Shown here piece by piece: positions 9,305 to 17,634 of a DNA stretch of 64,000 bases. Within the stretch, counting starts at the first letter, position 1; each line of letters opens with the position of its first letter. Source of the stretch: Acidovorax sp. NCPPB 3576. GTDB lineage: Bacteria; Pseudomonadota; Gammaproteobacteria; Burkholderiales; Burkholderiaceae_C. Under the pieces are notes generated by a model, which was not told where the DNA came from, made no database searches, and was given only the letters and a program-made list of their open reading frames with translations. The translations under genes were made by a program, and so were the position numbers. The stretch lies in contig NZ_CP097267.1 of the NCBI RefSeq assembly GCF_028473605.1, forward strand, positions 3,278,501 through 3,342,500. Direction: 5' to 3'.

Positions 9305-10450
9305 TCAAGGCTTTCTGGACAGGATGACGGCCGCTGTCCGGCGGCGGCGCCCGTAGCGGGCCATCTTCTTGAATTCGGACAGGCTCACCGACACGCCGCC
9401 ATCGCCCTCGCCCGACCGGGCCATGGGGTCCAGCACCCGGAAGACCGCGCCGTCGAAGCCGGTGATGACGACCCAGTGCGGCGCCTTTTCCCGGTGCAGG
9501 CGCCACAGGCTGATGAGCACGATGGGCACATGCCCGTGGCGCAACTGCTCGATCACGCCCTCGGGAGAGACGGGCAGCGCGAACACCGGTGCGCCCTGCC
9601 CGACCAGTTCGGCGCGGAAATCGTCCTCCACGCGCTGGATCACGCGCTTCTTGTGGGGCTCGCGCACGCTGTCGATGAAGAGCGACGAGCCCGCGGCGGC
9701 GTACACCGCCACACCGAAACCACGGCGCAAGGCGGCGCAGGCCAGGCCGAACGGGCCGCAGCCGCCATGGCCCGCGGCCATGAACACCGTGGTCGCCTCG
9801 CGCCACAGGCGGATCTCGGCGGCCTGGTCCAGCACGGTGTCCGGCGCCAGGGCGGACATGGCGATCAGCAGCGCGCAAGGGCCGCAGGTGAAGTCCAGTG
9901 TCTGTCCGTAGTGCCGGGCCCCTGGCAGCATGAGTCGGTCCTGGCGGTGGCCGTCGAACACGTCCTTTTCGAAGCGGATCGCATCCGCGCCGTCCGCGTA
10001 GTAGGCGGGCGCGCGGCCCACCGCCACGAACCCGAAGCGCTGGAACAGCCGGTGGGCGGCCACATTCTCGGCCCGGCTCTCCAGGCGCAGCAGTGCGCAG
10101 CCCCAACGGCGCGCGCAGTCCAGCGCCTCGGCCAGAAACGCACTGGCGATGCCGCCATGGCGCGCCTGGGGCACGACAGCGATGGAATACAGCCGCGCCA
10201 CCGAGGTGCCCCGCCGGCGCAGGACCACGCAGGCGCCCAGCAGCGTGCCGCCGCCCGGGGCCGCGCCCGCCGCCGGCCGCGCCACCATCACGCGGGCCGA
10301 ACGGCTGCGCAACAGGCGCCGCCAGCTCGGCAGCGAGATGCGGTCTCCCAGGAACGAGGCGCGCTCGATCGCCTCCAGCGCCCGGGCATCGGCGGGCGCA
10401 CCGGCGTCGATCGACAACCCGGACGCAGCGCCTGGTCGGCCCTTACTCAT
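9305..10450 (-). CDS. GNAT acetyltransferase fused to C39-like peptidase
   Basis: A 381-residue two-domain protein. Residues about 10-170 are a GNAT acyltransferase: [12 protein letters not shown] then [15 protein letters not shown] (acetyl-CoA loop) and [17 protein letters not shown]. Residues about 185-370 are a papain-like C39-type peptidase: [15 protein letters not shown] gives the oxyanion Gln and nucleophile Cys, [11 protein letters not shown] the His, VFRVLDPM the Asp, so the triad is complete. No membrane or ABC domain, so not a bacteriocin exporter. ATG 10450 overlaps the upstream 43-residue gene by 8 bases. Context implies it acts on the same peptide or protein as the RimK-like ligase. 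Confidence 0.85.
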   Translation of the reverse strand: MSKGRPGAASGLSIDAGAPADARALEAIERASFLGDRISLPSWRRLLRSRSARVMVARPAAGAAPGGGTLLGACVVLRRRGTSVARLYSIAVVPQARHGGIASAFLAEALDCARRWGCALLRLESRAENVAAHRLFQRFGFVAVGRAPAYYADGADAIRFEKDVFDGHRQDRLMLPGARHYGQTLDFTCGPCALLIAMSALAPDTVLDQAAEIRLWREATTVFMAAGHGGCGPFGLACAALRRGFGVAVYAAAGSSLFIDSVREPHKKRVIQRVEDDFRAELVGQGAPVFALPVSPEGVIEQLRHGHVPIVLISLWRLHREKAPHWVVITGFDGAVFRVLDPMARSGEGDGGVSVSLSEFKKMARYGRRRRTAAVILSRKP

Positions 10451-10574
10451 GGTTGCGCGCGCTGCCCGGACGCGCGGCGGGGCGCTCCATCCAGCACAGC
10501 AGGCCCCAGGCGGCGCCGAGCGGCATGAAAACCACCAGCAGGGCAAGGAAGAGATGCAAGGCAACGTCAGGCAT
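10443..10574 (-). CDS. Small single-span membrane protein
   Basis: A 43-codon gene that is easily missed. It reads MPDVALHLFLALLVVFMPLG followed by a tryptophan-containing continuation of the hydrophobic span and a basic, Arg-rich tail ending SARNHE. One transmembrane helix (about residues 5-28) with a positively charged C-terminus is predicted, so the tail should face the cytoplasm. It starts 9 bases after the stop of the 126-residue gene and its TAA lies within the start of the GNAT-C39 gene (8-base overlap), which implies translational coupling. I do not recognise the family. It may anchor the ligase/peptidase pair to the membrane or be a substrate; both are guesses. Confidence 0.7.
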   Translation of the reverse strand: MPDVALHLFLALLVVFMPLGAAWGLLCWMERPAARPGSARNHE

Positions 10575-10583
10575 GGAGCAGCC

Positions 10584-10964
10584 TCAGTGCATCCAGTGGG
10601 AAGGCTTGGCGACGCGGCCGAATTCCGCGCAGGGCATGCCAGCCGTCAGCAGGCGCAGGCATGCGGCCAGTTCGCCGCGGCGCACGTTCATCTCGATGAG
10701 GATGCAGTGCCGGGCGGCATCCACGTCGATGCGGTAGCCCTGAAGCCGCTGGCCCAAAAGCCGATGCAGGGAGCGGCGGCCTTCCAGCACGTCGGTGTGA
10801 AAGAGGCGCAGCGGCAGCACGACGATGTCGCTGTCGGCTGGCGGCCGGGCCTCCAGGGCCACGCGGTGAAGGGTGGGATAAGCGCAGGAATGCGGCATGG
10901 TGCGACGTGGCGCCACCGGGCAGGCTGTGAGAGAGCGAGCGGTGGCGGGCAGCGGGTGGAACAT
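10584..10964 (-). CDS. Uncharacterised protein, first gene of the RimK/C39 operon
   Basis: A 126-residue protein without a domain I recognise. Residues from about 35 on look folded and soluble (DSDIVVLPLRLFHTDV, then YRIDVDAARHCILIEMNV, then LLTAGMPCAEFGRV), with an alternating strand/helix feel; no signal peptide is clear. The ATG at 10964 has a modest GCAGG ribosome site; ATG 10898 is the alternative and would remove 22 poorly conserved-looking residues. Its stop is 9 bases before the small membrane gene, so it heads the four-gene operon and should be functionally tied to the ligase and peptidase. Confidence 0.65.
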   Translation of the reverse strand: MFHPLPATARSLTACPVAPRRTMPHSCAYPTLHRVALEARPPADSDIVVLPLRLFHTDVLEGRRSLHRLLGQRLQGYRIDVDAARHCILIEMNVRRGELAACLRLLTAGMPCAEFGRVAKPSHWMH

Positions 10965-10984
10965 GGCCTGCAGTCTAGGAAGAC

Positions 10985-11025
10985 CGGCGTAAAAACGCCG
11001 TAAAAGATGCGCCAGCGCCTGTCAA
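10985..11025 (-). promoter_or_regulatory. Candidate promoter/operator region of the RimK/C39 operon
   Basis: Reading leftward, a perfect TTGACA lies at 11025-11020, followed 17 bases on by a poor -10 (TACGGC). Downstream is a palindrome CGGCGT-AAAA-ACGCCG (10985-11000) that also contains a direct repeat of CGTAAAA. The palindrome just before the first gene could be a regulator site. The poor -10 keeps confidence low. Confidence 0.35.
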
Positions 11026-11134
11026 TTCGCCGTCAACCCGCGCGGGCGGCGGCCCGCCGCCGTGCCGGCAGACGGCCGGCCGACCGGCTGCGGGACAATG
11101 CGGCTCCCCGCCTGCCCAAAACGACATTGCCACC

Positions 11135-11773
11135 ATGAAGACCGCGCAGATCGAACCCTTCTTCGCCACCTTGAAGGCCGCCAACCCCATGCCCAACACG
11201 GAGCTGGAATACACCACGGTGTTCGAGCTGCTGGCCGCCGTGCTGCTCTCGGCCCAGGCCACCGACGTGGGCGTGAACAAGGCCACGCGCAAGCTCTTTC
11301 CGGTGGCGGGCACGCCGCAGGCCATCCTCGATCTGGGGCTGGAAGGGCTGGAGGGCTACATCAAGACCATCGGCCTGTACCGCAGCAAGGCCCGGCACCT
11401 GATGGCCACCTGCCGCATCCTGGTGGAGCAGCACGGCGGCGTGGTGCCCCGCACCCGCGAGGCGCTGGAGGCCCTGCCCGGCGTGGGCCGCAAGACGGCC
11501 AACGTGGTGCTGAACGTGGCGTTCGGCCAGCCCACCATGGCGGTGGACACGCACATCTTCCGGGTCAGCAACCGCACGGGTCTCGCGCCCGGCAAGAACC
11601 CGCTGGCGGTGGAACTGCAGCTCATGAAGCGTGTTCCTGCGGCCTACGCGGTGGACTCGCACCACTGGCTGATCCTGCTGGGCCGCTACGTGTGCCAGGC
11701 GCGCAAGCCGCGCTGCTGGGAATGCGTGGTGGCGCCGTACTGCGACTACCAGCCAAAGACCCCGCCGCCGTGA
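11135..11773 (+). CDS. nth: Endonuclease III, DNA base-excision repair glycosylase/AP lyase
   Basis: A 212-residue enzyme that removes oxidised pyrimidines from DNA and cuts the abasic site. The helix-hairpin-helix LPGVGRKTANVVLN (near residue 113) is followed by the catalytic Lys in that motif and Asp in AVDTHIFRVSNR. The four cysteines of the [4Fe-4S] loop are visible at the end: CQARKPRCWECVVAPYC. Length and order match Nth closely. It diverges from the RimK/C39 operon across 170 bases and is followed by a copy of the dispersed repeat. Confidence 0.93.
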   Translation: MKTAQIEPFFATLKAANPMPNTELEYTTVFELLAAVLLSAQATDVGVNKATRKLFPVAGTPQAILDLGLEGLEGYIKTIGLYRSKARHLMATCRILVEQHGGVVPRTREALEALPGVGRKTANVVLNVAFGQPTMAVDTHIFRVSNRTGLAPGKNPLAVELQLMKRVPAAYAVDSHHWLILLGRYVCQARKPRCWECVVAPYCDYQPKTPPP

Positions 11774-11787
11774 CAGACGGCTGGGCA

Positions 11788-11844
11788 TCAAAAGTGCCTC
11801 CAGCGCAATCAATACTAGGGCGTATAGCTATATTTTTCATAGCA
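11788..11844. repeat. Dispersed repeat, copy 1 (intergenic)
   Basis: Just after nth. Read on the minus strand it runs GCTATGAAAAATATAGC, then GCCCTAG, then TGCGCTGGAGGC and a T-rich tail. The first part folds as a GCTAT/ATAGC hairpin. The same blocks recur at 42108-42165 and 63091-63139, and shortened or diverged forms at 36785-36818, 37501-37558 and 39888-39924. I know similar short repeats from other Comamonadaceae genomes. Confidence 0.75.
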
Positions 11845-11905
11845 AAACACCCCTTGCGCCCGGGGTGGCGGATTCACCCCATGGCCGGCACCGCGCGCCG
11901 CCGGA

Positions 11906-12976
11906 TCAGGCGCGCAGCTCGCGCAGCAGCTTGCCCACATCGAGGCCCTGCGCACGTTGCTGGATCTGCGGCGCGTAGCGCTGCTGCAGGTTGCGTGCCT
12001 CGTCCACCGTGCGCGAGAAGGAGGATTTGAGCGCGTCCTTGCCCAGCGTGCGGCCCCCGGCGTAGTAGCGCTGCGCCACTTTGCCCAGCGCGTACGTGGT
12101 GGCGAACGAGAACGCCGAGCCCGTGGCGGCGCTGCCCACCGCGCGGCCCATGCCGCCCATCACCTTGCCCAGCAGCCCGCCCACCAGCTTGCGGCCGAAC
12201 TGCTCCACATACTGCGAGGTCAGGCCCACGCCCACCGTGGCGAGGAAGTCGGTGATGTGGCCCTTGTCCAGCTCGTAGCCGTACAGCTTGCCGATGCGAT
12301 AGACCAGCCGCGTCTGCAGCGGAATGATGGCCATGGACGCCAGCGACTGCGGCAGCAGCTCCAGCGCCCCGTTCAGGATGGAGGCGTTCAGCACCATGGA
12401 GTCGATCTCTGCCGCATGGGGATCGATGGCCGGCGCCGGCGTGCCAACGGGCACGGGCGCCAGTGCCTGGCCCGGGGCGGAGACGGCCGCGGTGCCCGCC
12501 GCCACCGCCGCAGCGGCACCCGCACCCGCCACGGCGATCGCGGCAGGCTCGGCCCAACCCTGCGATGCGCCTTGCGAATCAACGGGCGCATCGCGCAGCG
12601 GCGCAGCCGCCAGCGCATCGGCTTCGCGCACCACGGCGGCGGCTTCGTCCGGCGCCATCTGCAGGGCCGTGCCCAGGCGTTGCAGAAAGGCCTTTTCCTG
12701 GGCATTGCATACGCCGTCGGCATCGCACACGCCCACGGCCATTTCGTAGGCCAGCTGGCGCAGCGCGGGCGTGTCCAGCGCCAGGGCCGCGTCTTCGATG
12801 CGCACGCGCTGCAGCAGCACGTCCTGGTAGAGCTTCATCAGGTCCAGGCCGGTGCCGGCGCTCAGCGACTCGGCCAGCTGGCGCAGGTGTTCGCGCTCGC
12901 GCTCGTCCTTGTGTTCGTCGGCAAAGGCCGCCATCAGGCTGATGGCCATCACGGCGCGGGTGTGTTCGGGTTGCAT
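11906..12976 (-). CDS. TerB-like and DUF697 two-domain protein
   Basis: A 356-residue protein. Residues 1-125 resemble the TerB/DjlA helical domain (ISLMAAFADEHKDEREREHLRQLAE, then VCDADGVCNAQEKAFLQRLG). A low-complexity Ala/Pro linker (about 140-195) follows. The C-terminal part (MVLNASILNGALELLPQSLASMAIIPLQTRLVY split across about 205-240, then a Gly-rich amphipathic stretch and FATTYALGKVAQRYY) is DUF697-like, a domain usually linked with membrane-associated GTPases. The protein is probably at the inner membrane; its function is not established. Start at ATG 12976, because the upstream in-frame sequence is unlike protein. Confidence 0.7.
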   Translation of the reverse strand: MQPEHTRAVMAISLMAAFADEHKDEREREHLRQLAESLSAGTGLDLMKLYQDVLLQRVRIEDAALALDTPALRQLAYEMAVGVCDADGVCNAQEKAFLQRLGTALQMAPDEAAAVVREADALAAAPLRDAPVDSQGASQGWAEPAAIAVAGAGAAAAVAAGTAAVSAPGQALAPVPVGTPAPAIDPHAAEIDSMVLNASILNGALELLPQSLASMAIIPLQTRLVYRIGKLYGYELDKGHITDFLATVGVGLTSQYVEQFGRKLVGGLLGKVMGGMGRAVGSAATGSAFSFATTYALGKVAQRYYAGGRTLGKDALKSSFSRTVDEARNLQQRYAPQIQQRAQGLDVGKLLRELRA

Positions 12977-13342
12977 GGATCGGTGTTCCTCGGGTGGCAA
13001 AAACGAAAAGGCGTCAAACAAACGGGGGGAGGGAGGCCATCGGACGGCGCCGCGTGGCCGGGCCGCCGGCCTCCAACAGGCTGGCGGGCCGGCGCGGTGC
13101 CGATCCGGGTTCCCGCTGCGCTGTGTGCTTTGGTTTTTGCAGAGGAAGGAGGGCCGGCCGCCGCAATGGCAGAGCGATCCCCGGGGCTGCATCTAGGAGC
13201 GAAAGCGCGGTTTTCAATAGGCGGCGGCGCGCAATGCCGGATTTGACTGACAGGCAGGGCTTCGTCGTCCCAACGACAATGCGGCCTGCCACAACAACAC
13301 ACCCTGCATGCCCCGCATGCGGACCAGAAAGGCCCGTCTTCC
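12977..13342. other. Divergent intergenic region
   Basis: 366 bases between the diverging TerB/DUF697 and permease genes, so both promoters should lie here. I see no convincing -35/-10 pair; TTGACT at 13243-13248 lacks a properly spaced -10. A small dyad GCATG-N5-CATGC is present around 13308-13322. No reading frame here looks like protein. Confidence 0.5.
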
Positions 13343-14671
13343 ATGACTGCATCCGTCCCTACCGAGGCCGACGCCGACGCGCCGGCGCCCCGCGCCTACA
13401 CCGCCGAGGAGAAACGCCACCGCGTCTTCTCCATCATGGCGGCTTCGTCGGGCAACCTCGTCGAATGGTTCGACTTCTACGTGTACGCCTTCTCGGCGCT
13501 GTACTTCGCGCCGGCCTTCTTCCCCAAATCGGACCCCACCGCCCAGTTGCTGAACACCGCCGGCGTGTTCGCCGCGGGCTTTCTCATGCGGCCCATCGGC
13601 GGATGGCTGTTCGGGCGCATCGCGGACAAATACGGGCGCAAGACCTCGATGCTGATTTCGGTCACCATGATGTGCGCGGGCTCGCTGGTCATCGCCGGCC
13701 TGCCGACGTACGCCGCCATCGGTGCCTGGGCGCCCTTCCTGCTGCTGATGTGCCGCCTGTTCCAGGGGCTGTCGGTGGGCGGCGAATACGGCACCACCGC
13801 CACCTACATGAGCGAGGTGGCGCTGCGCGGCCAGCGCGGCTTCTTCTCCTCGTTCCAGTACGTGACGCTGATCGGCGGGCAACTGCTGGCGGTGCTGGTC
13901 ATCGTGATTTTGGAGACGCTGCTGAGCGAGGCCGAGCTGAAAGCCTGGGGCTGGCGCATCCCGTTCGTGATCGGCGCCATCTCGGCCGTGGTCGCGCTGC
14001 TGCTGCGCCGCACCCTGCACGAGACGCAGACCGACGCCGCCCGGCAGAACAAGGAGGCCGGCACCATGGGCGCGCTGTTCCGCCACCACAAGGCCGCCTT
14101 CTTCACTGTGCTGGGCTACACGGCCGGCGGCTCGCTGATCTTCTACACGTTCACCACCTACATGCAGAAGTACCTGGTGAACACGGTGGGCCTTCCCATC
14201 AAGACCACCAGCTACGTGATGACGTGCGCGCTGTTCGTGTACATGTGCATGCAGCCGCTGTTCGGGGCGCTGTCGGACCGCATCGGCCGGCGCAACAACA
14301 TGCTGCTGTTCGGCGCGCTGGGCGCCCTGGGCACCGTGCCCATCCTCACGGCGCTGCAGCACACGACCAGCCCCTACGTCGCCTTCGTGCTGATCGCGCT
14401 GGCCCTGGCCATCGTGAGCTTCTACACCTCCATCAGCGGCATCGTGAAGGCCGAGATGTTCCCGCCCGAGGTGCGCGCGCTGGGCGTGGGCCTGGCCTAC
14501 GCAGTGGCCAACGCGATCTTCGGCGGCTCGGCCGAATATGTGGCGCTGGGGCTCAAATCCATCGGCCATGAGACGGTGTTCTTCTGGTACGTGACCGGCA
14601 TGATGGTGCTGGCGTTCGTGGTCAGCCTGCGCCTGCCGCGCCAGGCGAGCTATCTGCACCACGACCATTGA
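13343..14671 (+). CDS. MFS transporter, metabolite:H+ symporter (MHS) family
   Basis: A 442-residue, 12-span inner-membrane permease. The MHS family signatures are clear: [19 protein letters not shown] at the first span, [17 protein letters not shown] between spans 2 and 3, and [21 protein letters not shown] at span 4. Closest in type to KgtP/ProP-like carriers of 2-oxoglutarate, citrate or betaine; substrate not assignable from sequence. Gene stands alone. A GGCCCGC/GCGGGCC hairpin (14684-14705) follows the stop but has no T-run. Confidence 0.88.
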   Translation: MTASVPTEADADAPAPRAYTAEEKRHRVFSIMAASSGNLVEWFDFYVYAFSALYFAPAFFPKSDPTAQLLNTAGVFAAGFLMRPIGGWLFGRIADKYGRKTSMLISVTMMCAGSLVIAGLPTYAAIGAWAPFLLLMCRLFQGLSVGGEYGTTATYMSEVALRGQRGFFSSFQYVTLIGGQLLAVLVIVILETLLSEAELKAWGWRIPFVIGAISAVVALLLRRTLHETQTDAARQNKEAGTMGALFRHHKAAFFTVLGYTAGGSLIFYTFTTYMQKYLVNTVGLPIKTTSYVMTCALFVYMCMQPLFGALSDRIGRRNNMLLFGALGALGTVPILTALQHTTSPYVAFVLIALALAIVSFYTSISGIVKAEMFPPEVRALGVGLAYAVANAIFGGSAEYVALGLKSIGHETVFFWYVTGMMVLAFVVSLRLPRQASYLHHDH

Positions 14672-14721
14672 TGGACGATCCATGGCCCGCGACGCTTTGC
14701 GGGCCTGGCCGGCCCGCCGCC

Positions 14722-14936
14722 TCACGCGCGCGGCACGGTGTGCGCCCGCAGCCAATCCGCAAAGGCCTGTTCGGACAAGTCACCCGCCGCGACCGACAAC
14801 ATGGTCACGGTGGCTTCTGCCTGGGTCGCCTGCAGAAAACAGACTCTCCTCTGCGCAGCTTCAAGCGGGCCAATGCCTCTTTGGGAAGGACGACGCCAAC
14901 GGAATTTCCGACCTGGGTCAGTTTGAGCCTATGCAT
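14722..14936 (-). pseudogene. Deletion scar of an AbrB/MazE-Doc toxin-antitoxin module
   Basis: On the minus strand from ATG 14936, with a good GGAG ribosome site 6 bases upstream, the frame reads MHRLKLTQVGNSVGVVLPKE and continues ALARLKLRRGESVF. This is the N-terminal DNA-binding part of an AbrB/MazE-type antitoxin. The frame ends after 43 codons at 14805. In the next frame, from about 14845 to the TGA at 14722, the sequence reads ATQAEATVTMLSVAAGDLSE then QAFADWLRAHTVPRA, which is the C-terminal end of a Doc (death-on-curing, Fic-fold) toxin. The antitoxin C-terminus and most of the toxin, including the HPFxDGNKR active site, are missing. An internal deletion joined the two genes out of frame. 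Confidence 0.7.
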
Positions 14937-15058
14937 GGGCATCTCCGCCCAACAACGCCTGTAATACCAAACACCCGGCAGATACCGTCAAACCTCACGG
15001 TGTTCATCCACTGAATCGCATCGCAGGCCATTGCAGCCAGCAGCGGGTGGAACGGTCG

Positions 15059-15808
15059 CTACCGGCCATCGTGTCCCAGCCCCAGAGCCGCAAGCTCCGG
15101 CGACACCTGCTCCCAGGCCACGTCGCATCGGGGCTGCGTGCGCTCGCACGGCAGCGCATGCGTGCGCAGCGCCCATTGCGCGCCGGCCACCACGCTGTCG
15201 ATCAACGGCACACCCACTTCGGACTGGATCGCGCCGGCCATGCCGGCCAGGCCCGCGCCGCCCAGGATGACGGCCTGCACGCCCATCTGCCGCACGACGT
15301 CGCGGCAGGCCTGGGCGAGCAGCGCCCGCGCCGCTGTGGGGTCTGCCGCCAGTTGCGCGCCGGTGGGCGCCACGGTGTGGATGCCCGCCAGCATGGGCGC
15401 GTGCCCCAGTGCCTGCGCCAGGCGCTGCAACATCGGGCCCCAGCGCTCGCCGCCGGTGACGATGCCGAAGCGCCCTTGCCGCGCCGCGGTAATGAACGAC
15501 GCCTCGGCGAGTCCGGTCACCGGCACGGGACTGCTCTCGCGCAGCGCCATCAGGCCCGGGTCGCCGAAGCAGCCGACCAGCACCGCATCGGGCGCGCTGC
15601 CGCCGTCCGCCAGCGCCGCGGCCCAGGCATCCAGCGCCGCGTGCGAGGCTACCGCGTAGCTGGCCTCGCACGCGATGTAGGGCGCACCGAACCGGGCCGT
15701 GGCCGTGCGCACCTGCACGTGCGATCCGGCGGCAGCCTGCACGTGGCGCTGCAGCAAGGCGCTGACGCTGGCCGAAGTGTTGGGGTTGATGACGAGCAGT
15801 TGGCGCAT
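15059..15808 (-). CDS. Aspartate/glutamate/hydantoin racemase-family protein
   Basis: A 249-residue cytoplasmic protein. It opens with LLVINPNTSASVSALL, typical of hydantoin racemases (HyuE), and has the first catalytic cysteine in VGCFGDPGL (near residue 80). The second motif, normally LGCAG, reads ILGGAGLAG (near 178), so the second catalytic Cys is a Gly. True two-base racemisation would then be doubtful, and a different reaction such as a lyase or isomerase is possible. Last gene of the ABC importer operon, 31 bases after the GntR gene, so it probably acts on the imported compound. Confidence 0.75.
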   Translation of the reverse strand: MRQLLVINPNTSASVSALLQRHVQAAAGSHVQVRTATARFGAPYIACEASYAVASHAALDAWAAALADGGSAPDAVLVGCFGDPGLMALRESSPVPVTGLAEASFITAARQGRFGIVTGGERWGPMLQRLAQALGHAPMLAGIHTVAPTGAQLAADPTAARALLAQACRDVVRQMGVQAVILGGAGLAGMAGAIQSEVGVPLIDSVVAGAQWALRTHALPCERTQPRCDVAWEQVSPELAALGLGHDGR

Positions 15809-15839
15809 GCGTTGCCTTGTTGTTCGGATGCGCGGCGCC

Positions 15840-16646
15840 TCAGGCCGCGCGGCCCGCGCCCAGCAGCTGCACCAGGTCCGGCGCCGCGTCCTGCGGGGGC
15901 GTGAATTCGAGCTGCGATTCGATGCGCGCCAGGTGGTCGAGCATGCGCCGCGCGGCCTCGCCCGCATCGCGCAGGCGGATCGCGTCGATCAGCGCACGGT
16001 GCTCGCGGCAGCCGCAGGCCGTGGCCTCTTCGCGGGCCTGCACATGGCTGGGGCTGTAGGTCATGAGAATCAGCGAGGTGCGCGACACCAGCTCGCGCAG
16101 GATGCGCCCCAGCGTCTGGTGGCCGGCCGCCTGCGCGATGTGCAGGTGGAAGTCCCCCGACAGCCGGATCGCGCGGCGCATGTCGCCCGCCTGGCGCGCG
16201 GCCTCTTCGTCGGCCACGCTCTGCACCAGCCAGGCCACGTCCTGCGCGGTGGCCGTCTCCACGAAGAGCGACACCAGGCGCGGCTCGATCAGGCGGCGCG
16301 CCTCGAACACCTCGCGCGCCTCCTGCACCGTGGGCTGGGCGATGGAGGCGCCGCGGCGCGGCGTGAGGGTGACGACCTGCTCGCCCGCCAGGCGCACCAG
16401 CACCGGCCGCACGCGGGTGCGCGACACGCCGAAGGCCATGGCCAGCTTGTCTTCCACCAGCTTGGTGCCGGGCGGCAGGCGATGGTCCAGGATCGCCGAG
16501 ACCATGCGCTCGTACATGTCGTTGTCGCTCAGCAGGCCGTCGTCGGCACCGGTCGCGGGCAGCGCGGCGGTGCGCGGGGCCGCGGCACGACGGCGCGGCG
16601 CGGCCGCCGCACGGGGGGCGCGGCCGGCGGGTGCGGGAGGCTTCAT
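15840..16646 (-). CDS. GntR-family regulator, FadR/FCD subfamily
   Basis: A 268-residue regulator. After an Ala/Pro/Arg-rich tail (residues 1-35) comes the winged helix (LPPGTKLVEDKLAMAFGVSR then TRVRPVLVRLAGEQVV) and the all-helical FCD ligand domain (EVFEARRLIEPRLV, DFHLHIAQAAGHQ, EHRALIDAIRLRDAGEA), with metal-binding Asp/His residues in the expected places. Its ATG overlaps the permease stop by four bases (ATGA), so it is co-transcribed with the importer. The TGTATACA palindrome upstream of the operon is a plausible binding site. Confidence 0.88.
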   Translation of the reverse strand: MKPPAPAGRAPRAAAAPRRRAAAPRTAALPATGADDGLLSDNDMYERMVSAILDHRLPPGTKLVEDKLAMAFGVSRTRVRPVLVRLAGEQVVTLTPRRGASIAQPTVQEAREVFEARRLIEPRLVSLFVETATAQDVAWLVQSVADEEAARQAGDMRRAIRLSGDFHLHIAQAAGHQTLGRILRELVSRTSLILMTYSPSHVQAREEATACGCREHRALIDAIRLRDAGEAARRMLDHLARIESQLEFTPPQDAAPDLVQLLGAGRAA

Positions 16647-17542
16647 CGGTCGGCCCTCGCACGGCGCCCGCGCCCGAGCAGCCACACCAGCGCCAGCGTG
16701 AGCCCCATCACCACGAACGAGACCACCGTGGTCAGCGTGCCCAGCGCGTAGATCGACGGCGTGGTCACGGTCGATGTCAGCCCCTGCAGTTCCAGCGGCA
16801 GCGTGTTCACGTCGCCGATGGCCTGCGAGGTGCGGGCGATCTCGTCCCAGCTCAGCGTGAAGCCGAACATGCCGATGCCCACCACCGACGGCGCCACCAG
16901 CGGCAGCACCACGTGCGCGAAGCCCTGCCACGGCGTGGCGCCCAGGTCCCGCGCCGCCTCTTCGTACGCCGGGTTGAAGCGGTTGAACACCGCGAACATG
17001 ATGAGCAGGCCGAACGGCAGCGTCCACGTGAGGTGCGCGCCCAGGGCCGAGGTGAACAGGCCCAGCGAGGTGCCGAAGCCCTCCAGCGTCTCCTGCAGTC
17101 CCAGCCAGCCCAGCACCGCCTTGATGGCGGTATCGACCAGGCGGAACTCCAGCCCGATGCCCAGCGACACGATGATGGACGGCATGATGAGGCTGGCCAC
17201 CACCACGAAGAACAGCGTGTTGCCGCCCGCCAGCCGCTTGCGAAAGGCCAGGCCCGCCAGCACCGACAGCACCACGGTGCACGCCATCACGGCCAGCCCC
17301 AGGCCGAGCGAACGCCTCAGCGCCGCGCCGATGTCCACCACGCCCAGCCCCTCGGCCAGCTGGCGGAACCAGTGCAGCGACAGGCCGCGCATCGGAAAGG
17401 TCAGCCCGCCCTCGGGGCCCTGGAAGCTCAGCACGAAGATGACCAGCATGGGCCCGTACATGAACAGCACGAACAGGACGAACACCATCGCCAGCAGCCA
17501 GAAGCTGAGCGGGCGCGGCTCGCGCAGGCGCGCTTTTTTCAT
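16643..17542 (-). CDS. ABC transporter permease, PotC type
   Basis: A 299-residue inner-membrane protein with six predicted spans, first at FWLLAMVFVLFVLFMYGPML. The EAA loop that docks the ATPase reads YEEAARDLGATPWQGFAHVVLP (near residue 205; shown in part). It matches PotC-type permeases of polyamine/opine importers. Overlaps the GntR start by four bases; 92 bases separate it from the PotB-type gene. ATG 17542 is preferred; an ATG five codons upstream is possible. Confidence 0.87.
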   Translation of the reverse strand: MKKARLREPRPLSFWLLAMVFVLFVLFMYGPMLVIFVLSFQGPEGGLTFPMRGLSLHWFRQLAEGLGVVDIGAALRRSLGLGLAVMACTVVLSVLAGLAFRKRLAGGNTLFFVVVASLIMPSIIVSLGIGLEFRLVDTAIKAVLGWLGLQETLEGFGTSLGLFTSALGAHLTWTLPFGLLIMFAVFNRFNPAYEEAARDLGATPWQGFAHVVLPLVAPSVVGIGMFGFTLSWDEIARTSQAIGDVNTLPLELQGLTSTVTTPSIYALGTLTTVVSFVVMGLTLALVWLLGRGRRARADR

Positions 17543-17634
17543 GGAAGGGCCCTCCATGCCATGGGGAAGACGAAGGGGGCGGCGCCTGCGCGGGGCACTG
17601 CGGAAAAGGATGTGAGTGCGTGAACGGCCATGGT

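Noticed and set aside
13243..13280. TTGACT and GACAAT before the MHS permease as a promoter
   Set aside because: The spacing is 26 bases, far from the usual 17.
14684..14705. GGCCCGC/GCGGGCC hairpin after the MHS permease gene as a terminator
   Set aside because: No T-run follows on either strand, so an intrinsic terminator cannot be claimed.
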